Source: JAAYDI01 sp052034005 (GTDB lineage Bacteria > Planctomycetota > Planctomycetia > Pirellulales > Pirellulaceae). Taken from it: a stretch of DNA of 14,451 nucleotides. This document shows positions 8,250-14,420 of this stretch, in pieces. Position numbers and translations under genes: made by a program. Positions within the stretch are counted from its first letter, which is position 1. Every line of letters begins with the position of its first letter. The stretch is taken from contig JBPOJB010000070.1 of assembly GCA_052034005.1 (NCBI GenBank), positions 1-14,451 of the forward strand, written 5' to 3'. The notes beneath the pieces were generated by a model, which was given only the letters and a program-made list of their open reading frames with translations, did not search any database and was not told the DNA's origin.

Positions 8250-8276
8250 ACCGCCGACATGTGGGCCCTTGGCGGT
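8237..8276. terminator. Two competing hairpins at the convergent M16/phosphodiesterase junction
   Basis: CGGCGGT (8237-8243) pairs with ACCGCCG (8250-8256) around a 6-nt loop containing the M16 stop codon. The same ACCGCC (8250-8255) can instead pair with GGCGGT (8271-8276) around a 15-nt loop. Only one can form at a time. The second would lie in the 42-bp gap between the convergent genes. There is no T-run. Confidence 0.35.
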
Positions 8277-8291
8277 CGAGGACCCGGCGCG

Positions 8292-9134
8292 CTAACGACC
8301 CGCCTGCAACGCGGCCCGGATCTCCGCCGGGCGATTAGTCGTGATCGAATCGACGCCCAGCGATTGGAAGTACTGGGCGTCGGCCGGCTTGTCGATCGTC
8401 CAGACGTGGAACTCCTTGCCCCGCTGACGCAACTGGTCCGCCAACGCCTGATCCACGAACCGCCGGTTGCCTTCGGTATCCAACCCGTCGGCACCGAGCC
8501 GATCCAGCGTCCGCAAGACCTCGTCCGGAGATGGTGACCAGGCTTGCGTCGCTTTGTCCTGTTGGTAGCCCACGAGCCAGAACGCCTTGATCCGCGGGAT
8601 CTCCTGCTTGACCCGCACGATGACCGCTTCCTGGAACGAGATGACGGCAACCTGATCGAGCGTGACGGAAGCGCCCTCCAGCACCTCTCGGAGCTTGGGC
8701 ACGATCTCCGGCCCGCTCTTGATCTCGATGAAGATCTGCTTCCCCGCCGGGACGATGGCCAGCACTTGCTCCAGGGTCGGCATCCGTTCGCCGCGGTAGC
8801 GATCCCCCTTCCAGGCGCCTACGTCCAATGCCTGCAGCTGGGCCAACGTGCTGTCCGTTACGATCAGCTTCACCCCGCCCGCGGTCCGCGCCGTGTCCCG
8901 ATCGTGGATCGTCACGATCTGGCCGTCCTTGGTCAGATAGAAGTCCCCTTCGATGGCATCCGCCCCCCGCTCCCACGCCAGGCGGAACGCCGCCAGCGTG
9001 TTCTCCGGCGCTTCGTCCGAAGCGCCCCGGTGCGCGACAATCATCTGCCCCTCCACCGGATAGACCAGGCACCCCAGTGCCCAGATGCACATGCCCCAAC
9101 ACGCGTACCGACTCAAGATGCCTGATCGTCTCAT
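8292..9134 (-). CDS. Secreted glycerophosphodiester phosphodiesterase (280 aa)
   Basis: The enzyme hydrolyses glycerophosphodiesters to glycerol-3-phosphate and an alcohol, using a TIM-barrel fold. The N-terminal 29 residues have a basic start (MRRSGILSR) and hydrophobic core (ACWGMCIWALGCLVY), that is, a signal peptide or lipoprotein-like export signal. The catalytic signature follows at once: MIVAHRGASDEAPENTLAAF (31-50; H35, R36, E44), ADAIEGDFYLTKDG (59-71; E62, D64) and VTIHDRD (74-80; H78). FIEIKSG and WLVGY further on, and a C-terminal VWTIDKPADAQYFQSLGVDSITTNRP block, match GlpQ/UgpQ-type enzymes. Length is normal. Location after the signal peptide implies periplasmic phospholipid head-group scavenging, but no glycerol-3-phosphate transporter is in view. 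A candidate promoter with consensus -35 lies at 9236-9265. Confidence 0.92.
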   Translation of the reverse strand: MRRSGILSRYACWGMCIWALGCLVYPVEGQMIVAHRGASDEAPENTLAAFRLAWERGADAIEGDFYLTKDGQIVTIHDRDTARTAGGVKLIVTDSTLAQLQALDVGAWKGDRYRGERMPTLEQVLAIVPAGKQIFIEIKSGPEIVPKLREVLEGASVTLDQVAVISFQEAVIVRVKQEIPRIKAFWLVGYQQDKATQAWSPSPDEVLRTLDRLGADGLDTEGNRRFVDQALADQLRQRGKEFHVWTIDKPADAQYFQSLGVDSITTNRPAEIRAALQAGR

Positions 9135-9193
9135 GGTCTCAACTCGGCCGAAAGCCTTTCCTCACTATGGCTCAGGGCAACGCCCAAGGGACT

Positions 9194-9245
9194 AAGGTAT
9201 CGTAATACACCGGCTGGCCGAAGGCCATCGGTTACACGATACCTT
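9194..9245. repeat. Long inverted repeat / stem-loop upstream of the phosphodiesterase gene
   Basis: AAGGTATCGT (9194-9203) and ACGATACCTT (9236-9245) are perfect 10-bp inverted copies. Inside them ACCG/CGGT and GGCC/GGCC pair around a GAA loop, so the whole 52-bp segment can fold as one interrupted stem. The right arm overlaps the candidate -10 of the minus-strand gene. It could act as an operator pair or as a 5'-leader structure. Confidence 0.6.
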
Positions 9246-9265
9246 CGTCTCTCGACGCGTGTCAA
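9236..9265 (-). promoter_or_regulatory. Candidate promoter of the phosphodiesterase gene
   Basis: On the minus strand a perfect consensus -35, TTGACA (9260-9265), is followed after 18 nt by TATCGT (9236-9241), 4 of 6 matches to -10. Transcription would start near 9229 and give a leader of about 95 nt that contains most of the inverted repeat. Confidence 0.42.
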
Positions 9266-9401
9266 CGCGCGGATGCTAACCCCACTCAGCTGGTCAGATG
9301 GTCTGCGAAACGGTGAGGGAGTCATTTCGAGGCTATCGGCGTCTTCGCTGCACGACGCTTCGCGACTGGATTTCTTCGTGAACCAATTCAGCCCCGGGCG
9401 C

Positions 9402-9467
9402 GTCTGCACGATAGGATACCTGGTGGTGGCATCAAGCTGCGTGTGGGCTCGACTCCCACGGCTTCCG
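9402..9467 (+). pseudogene. tRNA-like fragment 1 (D-, anticodon- and T-arm-like, no acceptor stem)
   Basis: The T-arm is GTGGG (9443-9447) and CCCAC (9455-9459) with loop CTCGACT. Before it CCTGG/TCAAG (9419-9423, 9432-9436; one mismatch) could form an anticodon stem with an 8-nt loop, and GTCT/GGAT (9402-9405, 9414-9417) a wobble-rich D-stem around GCACGATA. The bases that should form the acceptor stem do not pair. Folded by hand; either a decayed tRNA or a non-canonical tRNA-like element. Confidence 0.35.
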
Positions 9468-9470
9468 CTA

Positions 9471-9537
9471 CGGAGTACCAGCAAGGTGGCCACGTTCAGG
9501 TTCTGGTGAACGGCGGGTTCGACTCCCGCCGGCACTA
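9471..9537 (+). pseudogene. tRNA-like fragment 2
   Basis: A very good T-arm, GCGGG (9513-9517)/CCCGC (9525-9529) around TTCGACT, is preceded by a perfect GTTCA/TGAAC stem (9494-9498, 9507-9511) with an 8-nt loop. Only one base separates the two arms, so the variable loop is lost. The 5' part shares GGAGTACCAG with fragment 3. The unit is too short for a full tRNA and its acceptor bases pair poorly. Confidence 0.4.
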
Positions 9538-9647
9538 TTTTGAAGGCAGAGATGCGGCCGGGCCAACGGCGCGCGGCGCCCTGTCCTGTAATCAAGGCGG
9601 TTGGCGATGCGTGTTCCGTGCATGGGTTCTGACCACGGCAGTATCTA

Positions 9648-9722
9648 GCTCGGGGTGAGCTTAGAGGTGGAGTACCAGATTTAGCGATCTGGCTGTCGCG
9701 GGTTCGATTCCCGCACCGATCC
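9648..9722 (+). tRNA. tRNA-like sequence 3, best preserved of the cluster; probably degenerate
   Basis: The T-arm is GCGGG (9698-9702)/CCCGC (9710-9714) around the canonical loop TTCGATT. A 5-nt variable loop (CTGTC) precedes it. The anticodon stem CCAGA/TCTGG (9675-9679, 9688-9692) is perfect, but its loop TTTAGCGA has 8 nt rather than 7, so the anticodon cannot be assigned with confidence (TAG, AGC or a shifted triplet). A D-arm of GCTT/GAGT with loop AGAGGTG fits at 9659-9673. The acceptor is poor: GCTCGGG against ACCGATC gives 5 of 7 pairs and leaves 4 linker bases. No CCA is encoded. The opposite strand translates to GAGIEPATA, a familiar false peptide produced by tRNA T-arms. I judge it a decayed or unusual tRNA. 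Confidence 0.5.
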
Positions 9723-10133
9723 TGCAGGCGCGAAACCTGCTCGGATGGTGGCTCGAGGGTGGCGGACGTTTGTGCGGCCAGCCGCCGGCACGGAGGGGAC
9801 CATCGAGGCAGCGGCCTGCCGTGGGAATGGCCTTCGGGTCATCCCCGGTGGGAAGCCGTCTGAAGGGATCTCGCCGTGACGGTGGCAGCATGAGGGGGGT
9901 GCCATGCAGTGCGCGGATACCGCTTCCGCCCGCTCGCGGCTTCTCGACAGCAGACGCGCGGTGACGTCCGGTTGGGACATGGGCCTGGCCGGACCGAGCC
10001 GTGCAGAACCTGGCGCGGAACGCGAAGGCGCACGGAGGCTCAAACGCACTCCGCACTCCCGCGTGTGGCCCGCGCGCGTTCCGCCGCCTGAAGGCCGGTT
10101 CGCCGGCCGCAGCAGCAGAAAGGACGACTGGAA
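9723..10133. other. 411-bp region with no recognisable gene
   Basis: A 5-bp hairpin GCAGG/CCTGC (9724-9740) directly follows the last tRNA-like unit. Short frames on both strands are Arg/Pro-rich and lack ribosome-binding sites. I found no convincing promoter for the following slipin gene. Confidence 0.5.
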
Positions 10134-11243
10134 ATGACTACGATGCTCAAAACCGTGAAGATCCGCAGCTTTGAAGCGGGCCTCCTGTTCCGCGACGGCG
10201 AGTTCAAGGGCCTGCTGGCCGAGGGCCGTCACCGGTTCTTCGATCCATTGAACAAGGTTGCCGTGCAGGTCGTCTCGAAGCGCGATCCATGGCTGGTCCA
10301 CGAGAGGCTCGACGTGATCGTCAAGTCGGGTGCGCTGAAGGACTGCGCCATAGTCCTGGACCTCAAGGACTACCAGCGGGCCCTGGTCTGGATCGACGGC
10401 CGGTTCAGCCACGTGCTGCCACCTGGCCTGTACGCCTACTGGACCACGCACCGTGAGGTGGCGACCGAGGTCGTGGACGCGCGCAAGGTCCGCTTCGAGC
10501 ACCAGGACCTGCAGGTCATCGTGCGGTCGGCCATGGCCGACCGCGTGCTGGACGATTACGCCGTCGAACAGGGTCACCTGGGCGTGCTGTTCCAGGACGG
10601 TAACTTCACCGAGACCCTGGCGCCAGGCCGCTACGCGTTCTGGAAGAACGTGGCCAAGGTCGCCCTGGTCTCGGTGGACACGCGCGAGACGATGCTCGAC
10701 GTGGCGGGTCAGGAGATCATGACCGCCGACAAGGTCACGCTGCGCCTGAACGCCGTGGTCACCTACCACGTGGCCGACGCCCGCACGGCGGTCAGCGCGA
10801 CCGACAATGTTCGCCAGGCGCTGTACCGCGAGGTGCAGTTGGCCCTCCGCGCGATCGTCGGCGCGCGCGAACTCGACCAGTTCCTCACCGACAAGGATGC
10901 GGTGGCTCGGGAACTGGAGGAGGCCGTGCGTCGGCGCATGACCGAGCTCGGCCTGGCCGTCGTCTCGGCCGGCATCCGCGACGTGATCTTGCCAGGCGAC
11001 ATGAAGGACCTGATGAACAAAGTGACGGAGGCCAAGAAGGCAGCCGAGGCCAACCTGATCGCCCGCCGTGAGGAGACGGCGGCCATGCGCAGTCAAGCCA
11101 ACACCGCCAAGGTGCTGGAGGGCAACCCAACGCTGATGCGGCTCCGGGAACTGGAGGTCCTGGAAAAGGTTGCCGTCGGCGGCAAGCTGAACGTCGTGCT
11201 GGGCGAGAAGGGCCTGGCCGAGCGGGTCGTGAACCTGCTGTGA
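10134..11243 (+). CDS. Soluble slipin / SPFH (band 7) domain protein (369 aa)
   Basis: The SPFH core runs from about 150 to 300: GQEIMTADKVTLRLNAVVTY (192-211), then DNVRQALYREVQLALRAIVG (224-243), a conserved band 7 block, and GLAVVSAGIRDVILPGDM (273-290). A charged Ala/Glu/Lys helix (292-327) follows, the usual oligomerisation coiled coil. Slipins scaffold membrane domains, but I see no hydrophobic hairpin at the N-terminus, so this member is either soluble or peripherally bound. Three near-identical blocks (16-36, 83-103, 150-170) share the pattern hxh-aromatic-x-DG-x-F-4x-L-x-(E/P)-G-x-aromatic-x-aromatic-aromatic at an exact 67-residue period. AAAGGA lies 9 nt before the ATG at 10134. 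The gene stands alone, between the tRNA-like cluster and a convergent gene; a usual NfeD-type partner is not present. Confidence 0.87.
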   Translation: MTTMLKTVKIRSFEAGLLFRDGEFKGLLAEGRHRFFDPLNKVAVQVVSKRDPWLVHERLDVIVKSGALKDCAIVLDLKDYQRALVWIDGRFSHVLPPGLYAYWTTHREVATEVVDARKVRFEHQDLQVIVRSAMADRVLDDYAVEQGHLGVLFQDGNFTETLAPGRYAFWKNVAKVALVSVDTRETMLDVAGQEIMTADKVTLRLNAVVTYHVADARTAVSATDNVRQALYREVQLALRAIVGARELDQFLTDKDAVARELEEAVRRRMTELGLAVVSAGIRDVILPGDMKDLMNKVTEAKKAAEANLIARREETAAMRSQANTAKVLEGNPTLMRLRELEVLEKVAVGGKLNVVLGEKGLAERVVNLL

Positions 11244-11307
11244 TTGAGACGGCGGTTCGGCGGTCGGCTCCCGAAGTGCATGAAGCCGCAAGCAGTCACG
11301 CGGTCAT

Positions 11308-11348
11308 GGCGCGGCGCGACGGGCGGGTGCTTCCCGTCGCGCTGCGCC
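11308..11348. terminator. Strong 16-bp stem-loop between convergent genes
   Basis: The 16 bases at 11308-11323 (GGCGCGGCGCGACGGG) pair with 11333-11348 (CCCGTCGCGCTGCGCC) with one G-T wobble and a 9-nt loop. It lies 65 bp after the slipin stop and 49 bp from the end of the oppositely oriented gene. There is no T-run, but stem strength and position suggest a bidirectional transcription barrier. Confidence 0.65.
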
Positions 11349-11396
11349 GTGCGGCGGGTGATGCGCGGTGAGTTCCCGTGCCGAGGCCGACGACTT

Positions 11397-13400
11397 CTAC
11401 GGACGCGCGGCCGGCACGCCCGCCGCGCGGCCGCCGATGACGCCGGCGTCCGGGATGCCGGGTGACTGGTAGTAGCGCGCGAAAAAGCCGGCCTGCGAGC
11501 CGGCGACTTCGCCGCGTTTGATGTTCATCCAGGTGAGCTGATCACCGACCGTGTAGTAGATGTACGTCTTGCCGCCGAACTCCACGATCTCCGGATCGGA
11601 GGCGTTGATGCCGTCATCCAGGGCGACCGGGGCCAGCACCGGGTTGGCCGCGCTCAGCTCCCAATGCCGCAGGTCGGGCGTCCGCGTCACGTACGTCTCG
11701 AAATAGTGTCGCGGGCTGCGCTGTTCCAGGTACAGCACGTAGTAATAGCCCTGGGCGTACCGGAGGCACGGGCAGGCGGTGTAGCGGTTCGTGCCGAACG
11801 TGGCGTCGGGGACCTTCGTCCAGTGCTCCAGGTCCGGCGAACGGGCGAACTTGATGGTAAAGGGCGGGTAGGCGGGATCGTTCGACTCATAGGCCATCAC
11901 GAACCCGTCGGGGCCCGCGCACACGGAGCTGTTGAAGAGCTGTTCGTTCTCCTGGGCAACTACGACGCGCGACTCCCAGTGCTGCAAATCGGTCGATTTG
12001 AACATCGTCACGTCGTTCCAGCTGTCGTCTTCCCAGCGCGACGCGAAGGCGTAGAACGTGTCTTCGTGGACCAGCGCGCATGCGAGGCTGTACCCGGTGG
12101 CGAAGCGGGCCAGCTCGTCGCCCGACTCTGCGTCGCACAGCCGCAAGTAGTAGTCGTCGCGCAGGCCACCGTGCCCCGGGCGGATGCACTCGAGGTGGCA
12201 GAGCCGCCCGCGCCACACGACCGGTGCGAGTTCGCACAGGTTGTCGCGGACGCGTGCGACGTTCGTGATTGCCGGACGCGCCGGGCACGGGGCCGGCGGC
12301 AGGAGCTGCTCAAAGACGGCCGCCGGCCATTGCTGCAGCCGGGAGAAACCCGGCGGCACCGGCTGCTGGAACTGCACGTAGGCCTGGACCGCCCCCGTGG
12401 TCGTGTAGCCGAGCGCGTCCACGGAGTCCTGGTCGACCTTGACTCCGAAGACCTTGTAGCCCATCAACGTGCTGTCGACCAGGTCGACGTGCAGGTACTT
12501 GCCGTTCTGCACGCTCTGGATGATGCCGTCGATCGGCGTGCCGGCCGGCTGCGAGAAGTTCAGCGCGATCAGGCGGCAATCCTTGACCAGCACGCGCGTG
12601 AAGGTATGGAATCCGTAGTTGCCCCCTTTCAGCGCACACTGGGGGCTGACCAGCGTACAGCCTTCGAAAACAACGTCCGGGCGCTCGGGCATGGCCGCGT
12701 TCTCGACGCGGACATACCCGCCGGCGGTGTCGCCCCACATGTCGAGCGACCAGAGTGTACAGCGCCGGAACGTAATCGGTTCGTCGGGACGGGAGAGGCA
12801 GCTCGCCACACCGCCGCCGAAGGCCCGGCCCAGCGCGATGCAGTCCTCGACGATCACGGTAAACGGCTCGATCCGGTTCGTGCAGTCCCAGAAAAGGCCC
12901 CCATCGCTGCCTGTCACATACAGATGGCTGAGCTTCCAGCGGTCCCAAATGATGGCGGAGAAGGTGGGCTCGGTGTGCTCGGGCGACCACCCCTGCGTCG
13001 TCGCGCGAATCGGACCCCACCAGTCGTAACTCTTGAAGCCGGTGGCGGGATCGCCCGAATCGATGATCACGTGGCCAGAGGTGCCGGACCCGAGCCGCCC
13101 GTCATGGTCGCCGATCAGCTGGTTGTACGCGCCCGGTGCGCCGTGGTGTGCCGGGGAGAGCATCGCTTCCAGGTAGGTGTCAGGCCGCACCACGATGCGA
13201 TGCCCGCCCTCCGCGTCGGGGATCGCGTCGAGCGCCGCTTGGATTGTGGTGAAGGCCGTCGGCCAACTGAGCCCGGTGGAGTTGTCGCCGAGCTTCGAGA
13301 CGTAAAACGTCGTCCCGCGGTCCGCCGTCGGCACCGCTTCTTCCGCGCCGGCCCAGCCCGAGAGCAGGCAGCCGAGTCCGAGTATTGTCGCAGCACGCAT
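11397..13400 (-). CDS. Secreted beta-helix + five-bladed beta-propeller protein, putative polysaccharide-active (667 aa)
   Basis: Residues 1-19 are a signal peptide (MRAATILGLGCLLSGWAGA). Residues about 30-340 look like a right-handed parallel beta-helix of the pectate-lyase-like type: TFYVSKLGDNSTGLSWPTAFTTIQAALDAI and a VVRPDTYLEAM block open it, then recurrent short turns such as VIVEDCIAL, ITFRRCTLW, VVFEGCTLV and VLVKDCRLI. From about 378 a propeller resembling GH43/GH32/GH117 folds follows, with three clear blade repeats: FKSTDLQHWES, FARSPDLEHWTK and YVTRTPDLRHWEL, and a closing SDPEIVEFGGKTYIYYT. I cannot assign catalytic residues or substrate; it may be a lyase/hydrolase or a non-catalytic binding protein. 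The ATG at 13400 has GAGGTGAT 3 nt upstream; the longer frame begins with GTG at 13415. No polysaccharide-use genes adjoin it. Confidence 0.78.
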   Translation of the reverse strand: MRAATILGLGCLLSGWAGAEEAVPTADRGTTFYVSKLGDNSTGLSWPTAFTTIQAALDAIPDAEGGHRIVVRPDTYLEAMLSPAHHGAPGAYNQLIGDHDGRLGSGTSGHVIIDSGDPATGFKSYDWWGPIRATTQGWSPEHTEPTFSAIIWDRWKLSHLYVTGSDGGLFWDCTNRIEPFTVIVEDCIALGRAFGGGVASCLSRPDEPITFRRCTLWSLDMWGDTAGGYVRVENAAMPERPDVVFEGCTLVSPQCALKGGNYGFHTFTRVLVKDCRLIALNFSQPAGTPIDGIIQSVQNGKYLHVDLVDSTLMGYKVFGVKVDQDSVDALGYTTTGAVQAYVQFQQPVPPGFSRLQQWPAAVFEQLLPPAPCPARPAITNVARVRDNLCELAPVVWRGRLCHLECIRPGHGGLRDDYYLRLCDAESGDELARFATGYSLACALVHEDTFYAFASRWEDDSWNDVTMFKSTDLQHWESRVVVAQENEQLFNSSVCAGPDGFVMAYESNDPAYPPFTIKFARSPDLEHWTKVPDATFGTNRYTACPCLRYAQGYYYVLYLEQRSPRHYFETYVTRTPDLRHWELSAANPVLAPVALDDGINASDPEIVEFGGKTYIYYTVGDQLTWMNIKRGEVAGSQAGFFARYYQSPGIPDAGVIGGRAAGVPAARP

Positions 13401-13636
13401 CCGATCACCTCGCACGCAGATTCCCGGGGCCCCGTACCATTGTGCCGCGCCACGGCGGCCCCGGCGACACCTAGCGTGTCACAACCTCGAACCGTGAGAC
13501 GACGGGGTCCCGCAAGCTACCCCACACGGCAACAATGCCTCTGCCGGACGCTTACAACATTCTGCAGGCTTGCCGAAAGCACACAGCGCAGAGCGACTCT
13601 GCTTCTGGTCTGACTGCCTGGTTTTCCTCATGACAG
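13401..13636. other. Upstream region of the beta-helix gene
   Basis: There is no gene here. A GACAC (13466-13470)/GTGTC (13476-13480) inverted repeat with a 5-bp centre lies about 65 bp upstream of the start codon at 13400 and could be an operator. I found no hexamer pair with correct promoter spacing. Confidence 0.35.
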
Positions 13637-13860
13637 AACCTCCCCACCCCCCCCTTTAAAAAGGGGGGCAGGCTAACGCGCGCTCGCTCGCTCGGCCGCC
13701 GGACAATCCTCCCCCTTTTACAAAGGGGAGGCCGGCTAACGCGCGCTCGCTCGCCGGACAATCCTCCCCCCATTACAAGGGGGGGGCGGCTAACGCGCGG
13801 TCGCTCGCCCGCCCAACAATCCTCCCCCCCGTGATAAAGGGGGGGGCGGGGGGGGTAAGA
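13637..13860. repeat. Array of four C-run/G-run hairpin repeats with GCTC-rich linkers
   Basis: Units begin at about 13637, 13705, 13760 and 13818 (lengths 68, 55, 58 and about 43 bp). Each has a CCTCCCCC arm, a short A/T-rich loop (TTTAAAAA, TTTTACAAA, ATTACAA, GTGATAAA) and a GGGG(G) arm. The first three then carry GGCTAACGCGCG(C/G)TCGCTCGC and end in GGACA or CAACA before the next AATCCT (AACCT in the first unit). The linker of unit 1 has one extra CGCT step; unit 4 lacks the linker and ends in a G-run. Each unit can form a G+C-clamped stem on either strand. The unit is not a known insertion sequence to me. Confidence 0.85.
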
Positions 13861-14051
13861 ACCTCACTCGTCCAGTGTCCTCTTGTCGCCCCGAGCAATA
13901 ATGACAAACGTGACCCGTTGAAACACCTTAATTCCTTATAGCGGTGGTGCGTCTCAACCGGCGGATCGGGCGGAATCGGATGGAAGGTCACTTCGCGGCC
14001 GCCAGGTGACGCTAGTTGTTGTGCCCCACGGTGCAGGATGAAGCCACACAG

Positions 14052-14389
14052 ATGAAGATCGGGACTGAGTACGCCAATACTGACTTCGACCTGAAATCAA
14101 AGACGCCGTTCGATGTGCTCAACCGTGAGCTTGAACGGGTGTGTTGCGTACTTCACTACACACACGGCGATGACGGCAACTGGCATTCAATTATTGAATC
14201 GGAACGCGATCGAGTCCCCGCTGCGGTGAATACGTGACCGTGGTCCATCCCCGCATGAACTTGGCACGCTGCTTTCTGTGCGAGGTGAACTTCAACACGA
14301 TTGACTTGACTATGTCGATCCAGGAGTGTGACTTCGTCACCGCGGTGCACCACCTCGAGACGCTGCTCCCTCCGCCAGTAATCTCCTGA
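14052..14389 (+). pseudogene. Small unknown gene, apparently split by a frameshift
   Basis: The plus frame from ATG 14052 encodes MKIGTEYANTDFDLKSKTPF, then DVLNRELERVCCVLHYTHGDDGN and WHSIIESERDR, and stops at 14237. Another frame, open from 14198, encodes GEYVTVVHPRMNLARCF, then LCEVNFNTIDLTMSIQECDF and VTAVHHLETLLPPPVIS, stopping at 14389. Both halves have balanced, natural composition unlike the Arg/Pro-rich noise of unused frames here, and they join well if one base change occurs between 14198 and 14235. The restored protein would be about 110 aa, with no signal peptide or membrane segment. I do not recognise a family. The start is uncertain (TTG 14016 and GTG 14031 are in frame; AGGA is 13 nt from the ATG). 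It could be a sequencing error, a pseudogene, two overlapping genes or programmed frameshifting. Confidence 0.5.
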
Positions 14390-14395
14390 CCCTCC

Positions 14396-14420
14396 GGGAC
14401 ACGGACGTCCCTTCTCTTCC
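14396..14420 (+). terminator. Weak terminator-like hairpin after the frameshifted gene
   Basis: GGGAC (14396-14400) pairs with GTCCC (14407-14411) around a 6-nt loop and is followed by TTCTCTTCC. It starts 7 bp after the restored stop codon, which mildly supports the longer reading of that gene. Confidence 0.3.

Noticed and set aside
9131..9595. 154-residue minus-strand frame
   Set aside because: It contains VPAGVEPA over a T-arm, the same kind of false tRNA translation, and it overlaps the start of the phosphodiesterase gene and its promoter.
9681..11291. 536-residue open frame on the minus strand
   Set aside because: It is antisense to the slipin gene and to a tRNA-like unit. Its VRESNPRQPDR end is a well-known false peptide from tRNA T-arms.
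11664..13613. 649-residue open frame on the plus strand
   Set aside because: It is antisense to the signal-peptide-bearing beta-helix/propeller gene, which has clear repeats and a Shine-Dalgarno; the plus frame has neither.
13678..13693. Exact match to the 16-bp AAV2 Rep-binding element GCGCGCTCGCTCGCTC
   Set aside because: The motif is a simple GCTC tetranucleotide run; no parvoviral ITR context, nicking site or rep gene is present. It is a coincidence in a GC-rich bacterial repeat.
13637..13860. CRISPR array
   Set aside because: Units vary from about 43 to 68 bp, the repeated part fills nearly the whole unit, there are no unique spacers of constant size and no cas gene is present.
13918..13942. 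Promoter TTGAAA with TATAGC upstream of the frameshifted gene
   Set aside because: The spacing is only 13 bp, too short for a sigma-70 promoter.
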